The notes under the pieces were generated by a model. It was not told the origin of the DNA. It worked only from the letters and a program-made list of their open reading frames with translations, and searched no databases. A stretch of DNA of 64,000 bases from Siphonodentalium dalli. Its lineage: Eukaryota > Mollusca > Scaphopoda > Gadilida > Siphonodentaliidae. Shown here piece by piece: positions 1 to 11,889 of this stretch; position 1 is the stretch's first letter, and each line of letters begins with the position of its first letter. The position numbers were made by a program, and so were the translations under genes. The stretch lies in contig CP136063.1 in the NCBI GenBank assembly GCA_032622095.1, positions 25,670,987 through 25,734,986 of the forward strand, given 5' to 3'.

Positions 1-764
1 GAGGGCCTATGTTCTGCAAATTGAACAATAATTATTAATAATTGAATAATAAATTATATAAATAGAGACAGATCAATCAGTTTCAACAATTATGAGACAT
101 ACGTAATTCATGAGGGGTTGGGCTTGGTTTTATCAATTTGTCCGACTCTCCAAATGAATTATGTCATGTGTTATCAGAATCGACGATTGATCATGTCTTA
201 TAGATAAGATGTGACATCTTATAAAATAGTCAATAATTTGTGTTCCTACTTTGGAGAATTGGTTTCACATGTACCATGAGCACATGTCTTCAAGAACTAC
301 AAAATAAATTCAAACAATGAACAAACTAACAACAGTAACATGTATCTGTGGATGCGAAACTGAAAAAGGCTGTTGAAGCTTTATTTGGACGTTTTTGGCC
401 GTTTTGTTGGGTAAAGGGTTAAACTAAGTTAGTACATGCTCGCTCTAATTTAGTGAATGAAATAGATTGACAGAAACATAAAGTAAGAGTAATTCTGAGC
501 CACATAAGGTCACGTGGCAAAACTTATCCATTCTATATTAGGTCTTATTTGAAGTTTTAAACGTTGTAATAAAAATAATTTTATTTCCAGACTTTATCCA
601 AGCATATATGGGTCGCGCTATCTCTCGAGGAGTCGCTTCTGTTGGTGAAGTTGTCATTGCAACCTCCAGGAATCAGGATCAACACATACATCAATGGAAA
701 TAACCGACGACTATTCTGAAGAAACGACCAACATGCCTTCCCCGTGGCATCAAGCACACTGAAG
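1..764. other. No gene recognised; acceptor-like site near 589
   Basis: AT-rich sequence with stop codons in all frames over most of its length. A short MITE end lies at 367-418 (listed separately). A pyrimidine-rich tract ending in CAG near 588-589 resembles a 3' splice site and is followed by a short stretch that leads towards the zinc-finger fragment at 765, but no clear open frame joins the two. Confidence 0.4.
367..418 (-). mobile_element. Terminal fragment of TTAA MITE, family B
   Basis: The reverse complement of this stretch matches the left end of the elements at 38656 and 48835, ending in CCCTTTACCCAACAAAACGG next to a TTAA at 419-422. Only about 50 bp survive, so this is a terminal scrap. 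TTAA targets and CCC-starting ends are typical of piggyBac-type transposons and their non-autonomous derivatives. Confidence 0.75.
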
Positions 765-1036
765 ATGTCACGACATAAATGTCAGCATAGACAATGCAAA
801 TATGAAAGTAAGTTCAAGTCCAATTTAACAAGGCACCAGAAACGACACTCTGTACACAAAGTGTTTGTTCCATGTATAGAGATAAACCAGTGGACAAAGC
901 AAACTATTTGTGTTTAAATATGGTATAAGAGCATACCGATGTCAAACACTGTGCACAGAAGTTTAAATGCACATATTGTATGAAGGTCATGTATAACACA
1001 TATGATTTAGAAGCACATGTCAATGTTAAGTGTTGA
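765..1036 (+). pseudogene. C2H2 zinc-finger fragment (two fingers)
   Basis: An ATG at 765 opens a 50-residue frame holding a finger of the form C-x4-C-x12-H-x3-H (motif HKCQHRQCKY...LTRHQKRH), ending at TAA 915-917. A second finger-like stretch, FKCTYCMKVM with a later HVNVKC, lies downstream at about 960-1036 and ends in TGA. The fingers imply nucleic-acid binding. No complete gene surrounds them, so this is probably a broken gene or transposon-associated finger protein. A splice acceptor near 589 could place it in a larger transcript. Confidence 0.45.
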
Positions 1037-1266
1037 AACGGTTAGCAATTTTAAGGAATCGACTAGTCGCCAGAGGTAATCGACTACCAGTCGACAAGCC
1101 AAACCCATTCTAAGAGTTCCCGTTTCTATGCCCATATGACGTATAACATGGGTCATGTGGCATCGCAGTTTTGAGTATCCAACTCTTTGTTTCAGAACAT
1201 TAAAATGGAAAGCACGTGAACTATATAATCTGCCGCCCTTGAGTCTCGCTAATGAGATGTCTGGTG

Positions 1267-2149
1267 CAGGGACCAGCCGAGAGGGCGACGTGGGCGACTT
1301 CTTCGCCCTAGCGCCGTCCGCTTCGCCTTATTTTTGCAGTCGGGCGAAGTTCAAGTCGCCCTGAAAATTCCAAAGTTCACTGACGAAAATCGGCAAAATG
1401 CCCCAAATAATTTATGATAATTTACAACTGTCAACTGTGATTGCACACAATACTCCACTATCAGGGTGTATCAGGGTGTTATAAAACAATTAACACCTGT
1501 ATTGCTCCAATCTGGAAGCATGTGGACAACGGAGTCTGATTACTGGCAGCTGTGAAAACAGCGTCGGGCGTTAAGTGTTAATCTGGTTGTTGTTATTTTT
1601 AGATTACCGTGATTACCACACCTTGCAATGAATATTACAACTCACACCTCTCACAATGTGGCAATTTATCACTCCCTCTATGGAGTTTGGTTAAAGAAAT
1701 TTTAAAACAAATTCATTTGTGAAGCATATTAAAATTTCAAACGGGATTACTTACAGAGCGCAGTAAAAGTGTTCATGATTTCGTTTCGTTTCGGTTTGAT
1801 AAATATTGTTGGCATTTTAAAAAACCCGAAAAATATGAAATAAAATCCTGTCATTCTCCCACAATTACGATATAAAATGCTGCTATCCTCTCACAATTAT
1901 GTTTGGGTATTATTAATAGTTATTAGGGTCATGAAGTGAACATAATGACTACATATTTCAACCATTGTTTCATAAGTTTAATTGACATATTTCCTCTCTC
2001 CTATTTTCGTTCTATAGCGACTCCTGTCGTAGGACTGATCAATTTAAATTTTGTAGACTCACTTCGCCCTATAGAACGGCCACTTCGCCTTATTTTTATA
2101 GTAGGGCGAAGTCATTTCGCCCTGAAAATCTGGTCTAGGCTGGTCCCTG
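1267..2149. mobile_element. Non-autonomous hAT-type element, copy 1 (883 bp)
   Basis: The element starts CAGGGACCAGCC and ends with its inverse GGCTGGTCCCTG. It is flanked by identical 8-bp target duplications GTCTGGTG at 1259-1266 and 2150-2157. Eight-bp duplications and CAGGG-type ends are hallmarks of the hAT superfamily. Inside each end are several copies of a GGGCGAAG-type motif in both orientations, the subterminal repeats expected for transposase binding. No transposase is encoded. A close copy lies at 23630-24414; this copy holds about 100 bp (around 1425-1530) that the other lacks. Confidence 0.88.
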
Positions 2150-2157
2150 GTCTGGTG

Positions 2158-2950
2158 TGTTCTATTTTCTCTCCGAATAGGCGCCTCATGGTGCGGGGGG
2201 GGGATTTGGGTATTAGAATCTATTCAGTTACTCGGTTGACTTGTCATGAATTATGTTTCGTATATCATTGATGCCATTTTGTTGCATCATTACATGTTCC
2301 ACATTGAGAAGTTATCACTGGTCAATAGCGTCACATCGAACTAGACGGTGTTCAGTCAGCAGCAACACTTCATGTCTTTGATGATCAACATAAAAGAAAC
2401 CGCGCCTATACTTGCATACATTGGGCTCAACTTCAGTTCAGGTCATGGAGTTGCATGATTGATGGCAGTGGCATAGTTAAAGGAAAAATCTAACAATGTT
2501 TTAAGAAGTTGATGTGTGTTAACTTTTACATATTATGTTATATGGTCATGCTGTCATGGTAGTGCTTTTTTCTGACTAATTGATAGCAGATTTCGGGATT
2601 GACTAATTTAATAATCCCTCGACTAGTCGATTAATCGTTTCAGCACTTAAGTACATGTACAAAATCATTCTGTGTTTCCATTTTGTCTACGTAATTTTGA
2701 AGAAGGTATAAAAAAAAGATAGGTTGACAAATAAATGAGCTTCATATGCTCTGAAAAATACTTGCCATGGTCACAGCTGATGTACCATATCAGGAATAGA
2801 CCAACATGGGATACACTTTTCTGTTCCATGCCATGCAAGTGGCTCTTCATATTGGACCCAAACAACTGTGTTGTAAAAAGTTGAAATTTCTATTTTTATA
2901 CATAATACTTGCAGAAACGAATACAAAGAAATATTCAAAAATGAATATTT
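2158..2950. other. No gene recognised
   Basis: AT-rich sequence with only short chance open frames on either strand. No motif, repeat array or transposon end was recognised here. Confidence 0.5.
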
Positions 2951-3832
2951 TTTATTTTGGACTACAAACCACTGCCATTTAGCTTCAAAACTTTGTTGAT
3001 AAAGTCTCTTGACTATAACTCTACCAAAAAAATAATGAAATCTTACATTAGATCTAAAGTGTGGTTTCCGGACTTAAAATGCGCACTTCGAAAGATGTGT
3101 CAAAAACTGCGTCGCTTGTCAATGTGTCACGCCAGACCAAAAGTGTATGGAACTGCTTAACATGTCTGAGCTTCCAAAACAACAGTGGGACTGTTTGAGT
3201 GCCGATTTCTGTGGACCTCTCCCCACCGGCGACTACATGTTTGTGATCATTGATGAGTACACCAGATTTTCTGTTGTCAAAATCATCAAATCTGTATCTG
3301 CAAGTGCGACAATCTCAGTTTTGGAAAGAGTTTTCTCACTAATGGGGTGTTCACGAGTTATAAAAACTGATAATGGAAGTCCTTTCACATCTCATGCATT
3401 CCGTGATTTTGCGCAACATATCGGATTGGAACATAGACGTATCACACCTTGATGGCCAAGGGCCAATGCGCAAGCCACTCATGAAAAATGTCCGAGCTTC
3501 ACACGTGGAAGGAAAGGATTGGAAACATGAACTGACTGTTTTCTTACACCAGTATCGCACAACACTGCCCCCATCGACAGGGTTTTCTCCATTCCAGCTC
3601 TTGTTCAGTCGAAATCAGAGAGGAAAAGTACCACAAGTTAAGGAAACCCGAATTCCTTGGGATGAACAAATCCGACAAAACGACAACAATAGCAAGTCGA
3701 AAATGAAAGAGTATACTGATAAAAGGAATAATGAAAAACTGATTCTGAGCGATGTAGATATGTTTTCTGCAAATTATGTAGACGTTTACAATAGGCAGCA
3801 GTTATCAATAGGGTCATCTTCTTTCTTGGAAC
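2951..3832 (+). pseudogene. Ty3/gypsy retrotransposon integrase, broken
   Basis: Remains of a Ty3/gypsy-type integrase spread over three frames. The H2C2 zinc-binding region is at about 3040-3130 (RSKVWFP, then NCVAC in another frame). The catalytic core follows at 3147-3452 with the first Asp in LSADFCGPL and the second in KTDNGSPF. The expected region around the catalytic Glu begins RITP, then a TGA, then WPRANAQ, so the Glu position reads Gln. The post-core segment (YRTTLPPSTGFSPF) continues to about 3720. Frameshifts near 3094 and 3450, the stop and the changed Glu show it is inactive. No protease, RT or LTR was found beside it. Confidence 0.85.
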
Positions 3833-3936
3833 ACCACCGGAAATAGATGGTGCTGTTCGCAATGAAGTACAGAAAGCCATGACATACCACCGGAAATAGA
3901 CAGTGCTGCTCGCAATGAAGTACAGAAAGCCATGCT
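3833..3936 (+). repeat. 53-bp direct tandem duplication
   Basis: Two adjacent units starting ACCACCGGAAATAGA at 3833 and 3886 differ by only a few bases. They lie at the 3' end of the integrase remnant and look like a local slippage duplication inside its former coding or 3' region. Confidence 0.8.
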
Positions 3937-3960
3937 GGCAATGGAAGCTAATACTTGTGA

Positions 3961-4985
3961 ATGAAAAGTAGAAATAAATTGAAAATTTTAACAATTTCCT
4001 CTGCTATTAGATTATACAGTTTGTGGATGGACTGAGAATTCTCCCCAGTGTCTGCGACAGTGGTAAATTATATAAATATACCATATTGCTATTATGTCTT
4101 TTGTAAGTAATATATGTAAGCATGATGCATGTGCATGTATTGCATGCTAAACAAATAACGTAATTCATATACACACCCTCAAGCCCCTGCTTGCCTATTA
4201 CTACCTGTCTACATTCCCGCCATTCTAAACTGGCCCAATAGTAATAACAGCTCACTAATTAACTTACTACTCAGACACACGCTGAGTATTTTCCCACCAC
4301 AAAATTAGTTCTCTATTACGTTGTAAACAATGTGGACATGTTGTTCGGTTATCTGTTTAAAAATGCAGTCATATTAATCTGACATCGTTGTTCAATAATC
4401 TTCAAATATTCTTTCCTAAAAAATACTATGGACCTAAATCATTCCGACTTGGTAAGCCTACAAAATATATCTCAGTTCAGTTTGTATGTATGTGTACGTG
4501 TTGACATTTATGTTTATCATTTTATTCATTTAACTTCATTTGATCAATGTTTATTTCTGTTTGAATAAAGTTAAATATATTTGATTAAAATAGCAAGCCT
4601 CCATACTGGAGCATTAAGTTATTGATTGACAGTAGAGTAGTATTATATTTATTTTGCATGTATATGTTTATTTGTGTTATAGAGTAGGACCTATTTATAT
4701 TTCAGGGTCTCGGTCTTTGTATCATCTATCTGTTCATCTGTTATAAATATTTGTCGATGATCGGGAATGATTCGTCAATTACACGGATATGAAAGTGGGA
4801 TCGATCTTATCTATTTGACTCCCCAAATACCATGCACTGAAGAACAGATATTAAATCCCATGCGCGGAGGAAAAGACAGTAAATTATGTTACTACCATAT
4901 ATAGTCTCGTGCTGATTATGACAAATAATAGGTGGTAATATGTCTATGGGAATAACCATGCATAAAGCAATACTTAGTTAATTCC
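3961..4985. other. No gene recognised
   Basis: AT-rich sequence after the retrotransposon remnant. I looked for LTR-like ends matching sequence upstream of 2950 and saw none. Short open frames look random. Confidence 0.5.
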
Positions 4986-4989
4986 ATAT

Positions 4990-5548
4990 ATAGAGTTTAA
5001 TGGGAAGAGTAAAATCCAAGATGGCTGCTGGCGGCCATGTTTTTTGGCCGAACGACCTCATCTACTGTCATTGTTAAGATCCATGACAAATTTCATGACG
5101 ATCGGACCAAATTAAAGCTACGACCTGCAGCCTGCACCAAAGGATTTAGTCATGCAAAGAGTAAAATCCAAGATGCTTGCTGGCGGCCATATTTTTCAAC
5201 CAAATTACCCCAAAATGACTCGTTTCCATCTACATGTCAATATTAACATCCACAAAAAATTTCATGACAATCAGACAAGCAGTACGACCTGCAGCCAGCG
5301 CCAATGGATTGAATTTTTAAATCCAAGATGGCTGCTGGCGGCCATGTTTTTTCGCTGAATGACCCCAAAATGACTCGTTCCCATCTACATCTCAATGTCA
5401 ACATTCATGACAAATATTATAAAGATCAGACCAAATGTACGACCTGTAGCCCGTGCTAAAGGAAATTGTTGACGGACACACGCACACATGGGACGACAAA
5501 CGCCAACCCATGGCAATAGCTCACTTACAAAGTAAGTTGAGCAAAAAA
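4990..5548 (+). mobile_element. Hairpin-ended array element, family 1 (short copy)
   Basis: Three to four diverged units of about 160 bp, each containing AATCCAAGATGGCTGCTGG, GGCCATGTTTTTTGG and TGACTCGTTCCCATCTACAT. They are followed by GACGGACACACG-type sequence and the end CCATGGCAATAGCTCA, then a stem-loop of the GCTCA-ACTTAC / GTAAGTTGAGC type. The same design recurs at 36299 and 43140. The architecture is like the pearl/HINE Helitron-derived elements of bivalves; that assignment is an inference. Confidence 0.7.
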
Positions 5549-5985
5549 TTAATCGGCTTTAACGTTATTTGCGAGAGCTGACGAGACACGATAAGATTAC
5601 AGGTGTGTTCGATTAGCTGTGCTGTCGGGCGTCGATTTCACCCCCTGGACAGTTAGTTAATGATCGTTCAGAGGTGGATTCTTTAGACGCTAACTCCATT
5701 GAGTAAACATAACATAGTAATGAAATGGCTTCTTGTGTCACAAAAGGGCTTTATTTCACGGTGTTTTAAACTTATTGCAAAAGAGTGAAGTCATATATAC
5801 GCTCAATTACAAACTTGTGATAGCTTCTAACATTTCATTTACGTTAATGCATATAGGAGACATTTAATCTCGTCTTTGTTTCTGAAGCATGTATAAATGC
5901 ATGCATAAACCGACAGTCCTGCAAAATGACGTAAATGTAAATCTGATGTTGAAAGTCCTGCAAAACGGCGTAGATATGAATCTAT
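5549..5985. other. No gene recognised
   Basis: No sustained open frame, repeat or transposon end was seen between the array element and the BED-finger fragment. Confidence 0.45.
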
Positions 5986-5989
5986 ATAC

Positions 5990-6282
5990 AGAGAATCGTG
6001 GTCAGCTGGTTTATCGTGGTTGACTCGAAGTGATCGCGGAGAACATTTTGCTTACTGTACTGTTTGCAATAGTCATTTCAACATAGCGCATGGTGGAAAA
6101 TATGACATCACAAGACACGGTAGTCCGACTCAACACACAGGGCTCAGTCAAGTCGTTAACCCTTTGAGTGCCAGGTCCGATTTTTGTATCAACCCATATA
6201 GCCTGTGCCAATGCATTCTCTTATATATGCAAGTCGACCATAGGTCGCCTCGCATATATAATAGAATGCATTGGCCTAACAA

Positions 6283-6313
<31 letters not shown>

Positions 6314-6480
6314 TTTTAATAATTTATTCTTATATTCTTTAACAGACTTATTTTGTAGGTTTAGGGCCGATGAGATCGGCCCCTGGCACTCAAAGGGTTA
6401 AATCTTCTAATGCAATGACAAATTTCTTCACCAAAGATATGATAACGTCAACCCTTGACCAATGATTGTTTCTTCTCGTC
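5990..6480 (+). pseudogene. hAT transposase BED-finger fragment split by a MITE
   Basis: About 45 residues up to 6155 encode a BED-type zinc finger (YCTVCNSHFNIAHGGKYD followed by TRHGSPTQH), closely similar in design to the finger of the hAT transposase at 18.6 kb. The frame is interrupted by the TTAA MITE at 6160-6397. Beyond it, from 6398, the frame resumes with SSNAMTNFFTKDM, matching the linker after this finger in that family, and ends in TGA near 6460. Removing the MITE and one TTAA restores a continuous frame. No catalytic domain remains. Confidence 0.75.
6160..6397 (+). mobile_element. TTAA MITE family A, copy 1 (238 bp)
   Basis: Ends CCCTTTGAGTGCCAGG and CCTGGCACTCAAAGGG are inverted copies, flanked by TTAA at 6156-6159 and 6398-6401. 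Inside is a near-perfect palindrome of about 70 bp (6207-6277) centred on GACCATAGGTC, followed by a T-rich tract. TTAA duplication indicates piggyBac-type mobilisation. No coding capacity. Confidence 0.88.
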
Positions 6481-6724
6481 ATGATATTGCTAAAACTCCA
6501 ATCAATCAATCATTGGTCAAGAGTATCAAAATCGAGTGAAGCAACTGTGATTATAAAAGTCCCACCTAATATAGTGTAATATTTTCGGAGATATTGGTTG
6601 GATTTGGTGCAATCCGTGCGAAGAACAGCCATGCAAGTGGTGTTACGGACAATTGAGTACGAGTTGATTGGAGGAGGGGTGCTTTTTCAAAAATGGCAAA
6701 CACACAGGTAGAGTGATCTCGGCC

Positions 6725-6842
6725 ACAGTATTGTTTCCTTGATTACACATTGTGCACTGCCTGTATTGTTTCCTTCCTTACACATTGTGCACTACCTGTA
6801 GTTTGTTTCCTTGATTACACATTGTGCACTGCCTGTAGTTTT
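6725..6842 (+). repeat. Tandem repeat, about 40-45 bp, three units
   Basis: Three units built around TTACACATTGTGCACTGCCT, with internal palindrome TGTGCAC-like cores and small indels between units. No coding role is evident. Confidence 0.75.
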
Positions 6843-7132
6843 TGTCAGAAAATGATGTTGTGAGTCTCCCTGCATGCTTTAGAGCATAACTTTGCCAAAT
6901 GGGAACAGTAAGTACCCGGTCCATACTCATTCCCTTCAGTCATTCCATACCTCTTTGGCTGGGAAGGTTGACATCAACTAGTGATACCGTAGGTCGAATA
7001 CCAACCAAAAATCAGAGGCATAACTATTGGTCTTTTAAAGGTGAATTTCTCCCTAAAACATGTTGCCTGCCCACCACATGGGATGATGCCAAATACCATC
7101 CGGAATTTAAGACAGTCAAACCAGCTGATTGG

Positions 7133-7285
7133 CAATATCGCAGATCGCCCCAGAACTGACTGAGGGTTAAACCCGCTAGACAATATCGCAGATCGCCCCA
7201 GAACTGACCGAGGGTTAAACCCGCTAGACAATATCGCAGATCGCCCCAGAACTGACTGAGGGTTAAACCCGCTAGACAATATCGT
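7133..7285 (+). repeat. 48-bp tandem repeat, three units
   Basis: Three almost identical 48-bp units beginning CAATATCGCAGATCGCCCCA and containing GGGTTAAACCCGCTAGA. Because 48 is a multiple of three, both strands stay open (minus strand repeat SSGFNPQSVLGRSAIL), which explains the open frames here without a gene. Confidence 0.9.
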
Positions 7286-7899
7286 TATCTAACAAATGCT
7301 ACATTGTGTAGTAGGACATCTAGGATTGGTATTATCAGCACCACACATAAGACTGAACTTGTTCCTGTTAATAGATATCTGAATGTAGGAGCCCAGAACA
7401 TTTATGAGAACAACTGAAGAGAGCTGTTTATCATTGTGCCAATGACCACACCATGATCAGTGCATGAACTGTCCGTTTCAGGACCATTGTAGGAACATTG
7501 TTCAACATTCCAAAGCATAGAATCGCCCCTATTATCAGCAGTATGCTATCCCGAATTCCCGATGCCAGCAGGTTATCCAGCGACACGGTGGCTACACGCA
7601 ATATTGATTCATTGAGTACAATCTCATTGTTATCTCTTTTGTCATTTTTTAGCCGTGCTTAGTTTTTACCAGGGACTGGATAAAGAAAAGAGGCAGCATG
7701 TTGCCACTTACAGCCAGCCGATCATCAAACTGGCCATAGAGAAGGCGCAAATTTACTAGCAGACGACCCAATTCATCTGTTTGATATAATATACATCTAT
7801 AGAATAATGATGTAGCAAACAAACGTGAATATATTGACAAGCTTTCTTTTTTTTCTGATCAATTTCCAATAACATTGTCACTTGAGATCAATCTAAAGA
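7286..7899. other. No gene recognised
   Basis: Mixed-composition sequence with no sustained coding signal on either strand. Confidence 0.45.
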
Positions 7900-8045
7900 T
7901 AACCCAGCCTGGTTTCTAATTAAGGCTCTGATGTATCTGTTGTCCACAGGCAGATTAAGGGAGATAACCTAGTCTGGTTTCTGAATAAGGCTCTGATGTA
8001 TGTGTCGTCCACAGGCAGTTTAAGGGAGATAACCCAGCCTGGTTG
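7900..8045 (+). repeat. Tandem duplication of about 73 bp
   Basis: Two and a part units, each with GATAACCYAGYCTGGTTTCT, AAGGCTCTGATGTAT and TCCACAGGCAG. The third copy breaks off after CCTGGTT. Confidence 0.75.
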
Positions 8046-8148
8046 TTACTAGCAGACACTCTATACATAAAGTCTTAATCCTGTATATGATTGCATTGCG
8101 TTGATCTTAATCACTGTCGGATACCCATTTAGGTTCGGACATTCCAAG

Positions 8149-8177
8149 ATGGCGGCGCCCACTAAAGCAGATAACCG
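8149..8177 (+). CDS. Candidate first coding exon (MAAPTKADN...)
   Basis: The sequence CCAAGATGGCGGCG combines a good initiation context with the consensus binding site of the zinc-finger factor YY1, which in animals often overlaps the start codon of TATA-less promoters. The ATG opens a nine-codon stretch that ends in a perfect 5' splice site CCG|GTAAGTG at 8178, leaving phase 2. The flanking DNA is richer in CpG than most of the window. No downstream exon could be joined with confidence, so the gene is not identified. It could instead be a chance match or a fragment of the YY1-motif repeat family. Confidence 0.4.
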
Positions 8178-9950
8178 GTAAGTGTATATATTGTCTCCAA
8201 GCAGCAATCAACGACATCTTTCGGTGATACACCTTGAAACAGTTATGTATGAATTTGTATGCCCAACACACACGTAACACGCCTTTCGCATGACAGGCAT
8301 TGGAAATTGTTGTATTTGGTGTGTCAATGCAAGTCGTCATGATTTTTCGAAATTTTATTGAGGCGGCGAAATGTTTACTTTTTCGTATTTTTTTTGGCCC
8401 TGGGCTCATGCATCTGCAAATTTATGTATTGTTGTGGGTAGATTAGGTCACCACACATCTTCGGAATGCAAAACCGGCGATATTTTTATTGTCTAACTCC
8501 GAAAAATGACCTTTGAAAATTTCAAAATGTTCAGGTTCGGATTTGTAACATTCGCGATGATTTTGTTCAGGTTCAGACACAATTTTCGGACGCATCAAAA
8601 CCTTACCTATAAATGACATGCCGAGGTGCAGTCGCGATCTTATTGTGCGTGTTATTAACGAACATGCATTGTTAATTTGTTATATCTAAATATGTTAGCT
8701 GAAATTTCCAAATATAGGTGGTAAATTCTCCGAATTGATGGGATAAAGCCACAGCTGAATATTCTCTAGCAATGTTTACTATAAACTAGCTAGTGGGAAT
8801 TATTACGTTTTACATATGAGTAACAGTGGTATTATTACTTATCTTCTGAAATATCGGGGATACATGGATATTTAATACCTGGTTCTCGATTTTTAACCCC
8901 GAGGCGGAGCCAAGATGTTTCAAAAAGAGACATCCGGGTATTAAATTTCCTAGTATCCCACGATGTTGCATTGGCGGAGCTAACGATTTTGTCCCACATC
9001 AATAGCTACCATGTGGTGTGTTTTTAGAGGTTATCACAGGGGGGTATTAAAAAATTTGCAGGAACGTATGCCGGGGTGGTGGGTGGCCCGAGGGGCAAAA
9101 AAAACTTCTTTTTTTACACCCTCATGCAAATTTTGTACTAAAGACCTTTTGTTTGTGTCCTTATATGACAGATGTAACAGTTTAAAACATATTACAAGAG
9201 TTTATAACAGCAAAATACCATATTTATATATGGGCCTTAGGATAGATGACATTAAGCTATATCGCATGTTGAATATGGGGCGGTGGGGTGAAAACAAATC
9301 CTTCCCGATACCCTTCGGAAAGAAGCTTCGAGAAATGTCAAACTGAAATATATAAACTTGTCTTGATGTAACTAAAACCAAGATCATTGTGTGCATGGAA
9401 AAAGATCAACTGTCTCTATCATTAATGTGACTATCAATGGCTAGAATATAATTGTCATCACACTGTTCATCAGTGCATGAAGCCAATCAGTGAAATATTG
9501 GCATGTCTATCAACTCATATGAGCTATTACTCTCACAACACCTAAAATATCCAAGTCTGGCATGGTGACTGTTTGTCATTTATTATAACAGAGGTTGGTC
9601 CAGTTGACTAACAGTGTTAAGGCATAATGCTAGATAATGGGCTGGTTGACAGACTAATCGGGAAATAGTTAGAAATAATGGAATTGTGTGTATCCTGTAC
9701 AATGACCTAAGTTTGCATATATAAGTAACTTGCACACAATGATCCAGGGATTAGTTGCATCAGGGCATGGAAAAAGAGCGAGCAACTGTCTCAGACATTA
9801 ATGTGACTATCAATGGGTAGAACATATCTGTCATCAGTGCATCAATCCAATCAATGAATTATTTGCATGTCATCAGATGATTTCTCACCAGACCGAACGT
9901 ATTCAAGTCTGGTATAGTGCTGTGACTGCTTGCCATCTATATATATAAAC
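8178..9950. other. No gene recognised
   Basis: Possible intron sequence of the 8149 exon. It has only chance open frames. A 24-bp stretch near 9049-9072 (TTTGCAGGAACGTATGCC) is present inverted at 12374-12397, suggesting shared repeat ends about 3.3 kb apart. Two loosely similar stretches (9360-9560 and 9765-9930) begin with a CATGGAAAAAGA motif. Confidence 0.4.
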
Positions 9951-10036
9951 AAGTAGGATCTGTCCGGAGTTTAATCTCAGACCCCTGGACCGAGTTCAAC
10001 CAAATTTGGTGTGGTGACTCCGGGTACCCTGAGGCG

Positions 10037-11889
10037 TTATTTCGCTAAAATCCGATTTGGATTCTGGATTCAGATTAGAGATTTGGCCCCGTACGACTTG
10101 GTTCGGCAAAAGAACAGACCACAAATTTCCAGAATCAGTAAACGAACAGACCGTAATCCTAATTTCGTGGTAATCCGATAGGGATTCGGATTCCGATTAC
10201 GGACTCAAATGTTCGTAATGTAAACAAACCGAGATTCCACCACCTCAGAGTTTAAAAACACAATAAAACATAAGAATCCGTCTCTTGTGTACAAATTATT
10301 GCAGAATATAAACAATCCATATCAAAGAATTTTAAATGCGGAGACAAATTTGTTTTATTGAATGTAAACTGGGAGAATATTACTGAAATTAGCCAAATAA
10401 TAACGCTATTGATAGTAACGCTGGGGGAGCACTTCGGTTGATGGCAAATCATTGTTGATTGTCACTTTCATATGTCCATTTCATAATTCCATCCTTAAAA
10501 TACAGCCCGAACGCATGTCGATTTCGAATTCGGCGGATACGTCACCATTGACCGAATTCATATGAACCTGCATGGATATGTCTTCTGCTGTGTTCGTTAT
10601 TATAATGTTTCTTCTTATTCAAGAAATAGTAGGATTATATGGTACAGATGGATTATCAGATACACGTATGTACTATCATCTAGTCTTAAAGTTATAGCAA
10701 TTTCATGTTTACAATGTTTTGTTTCGTTAAATGCAGTCATTGTGCACAATAGTCTCTGTATAGACAACAGACACATGTTCTAGGGACGTGGCTAGAAGTT
10801 TCCGACCAACTGCACCCCCCCCCCCCCCCCCCCACATTGAACCAAACATCAATCTCGCAGGGTCGCAGAAATCAATTTGCTCCCCTTGGAAATATCCAAT
10901 CTGACAAACACCAATATTGGAAAATTACCAACTTTTACTCGTTGAAAAAAAATCAAACAATGAGAACAATGCCAACCTATATATGGTGTCAAATTAATGT
11001 CCAACTAATGTTGGGTCATGCATGAAATTTCCAACTGCTGGAATGTACCAAAGTTTAGTTTAGATATATTTATTTCAAATATATGTCAAATTTAGATAAC
11101 ACATGATATATAACACATACATTTGTTTATACATACAAAGGAATTGGGGGACAAGTACTGACTCACTTAAGGGTACCCCCTCTCCCATATGTTATTACAC
11201 TGAAAAAATAAATAATTAGTAATGGCAAAGCAACATGACTACCAAAACAAGTTGAACATATATACAGATCACTGGACACCCCCTCTCCCGAGTTAGTCAT
11301 AAGTTTGTATATGTATTTATTTAAAATCGGGTTTGTTTGTTGCGTTTGTTGGGTTGTACGTATCATTATTTGAAACAGTTAGTCAAAATAATCCTGATTT
11401 TCCTCGCGTATGAATGACTGCACAGCTTAGCAAATTGTACGAAAGTTCGGGGTGGGGGTCGAGACACCCAATCAACCCCTGTCGTCACGTCCCTGTTCAA
11501 CTGACAAGTTTCGTGTGTTCTTCACAACATCTTCGGAATTTGATTCAGGAGGCCTAGAGCTGTCACGTTCAGATATGCTTTCCATCATCAATAAACACAC
11601 TTTAACTTGGAAAAAAAAGATGCGATTAAGTCGGATTGGCAGCAAATTATGTGCCGTGTATATACACATAGAAGAAAAGCATGACTTTCACAACAAACAT
11701 GAACTTTATAAATATAAGATACAAATGATACTTGTGTCAAATACATGAGCCATCTTTGACGCTGGGAGAACATTAAACGTAGTTTCGGAGACCACGTGGA
11801 TTTCAAAATCTGACCTAGAATCCGAAATTAGCTCCGCCCCCGTAATCGGCTTTGGATTCTCAATCCGGATTTTAGCGAAATTACGGCTC
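10037..11889. repeat. Possible TIR-bounded segment with internal C19 tract
   Basis: TTTCGCTAAAATCCG at 10042-10056 is present inverted near 11866-11880, with partial similarity for about 15 bp either side. A C19 tract lies at 10815-10833. No transposase and no clear target duplication were found, so element status is uncertain. Confidence 0.35.

Noticed and set aside
2950-4600. LTRs around the gypsy integrase remnant
   Set aside because: No pair of direct repeats with TG...CA ends was found on either side.
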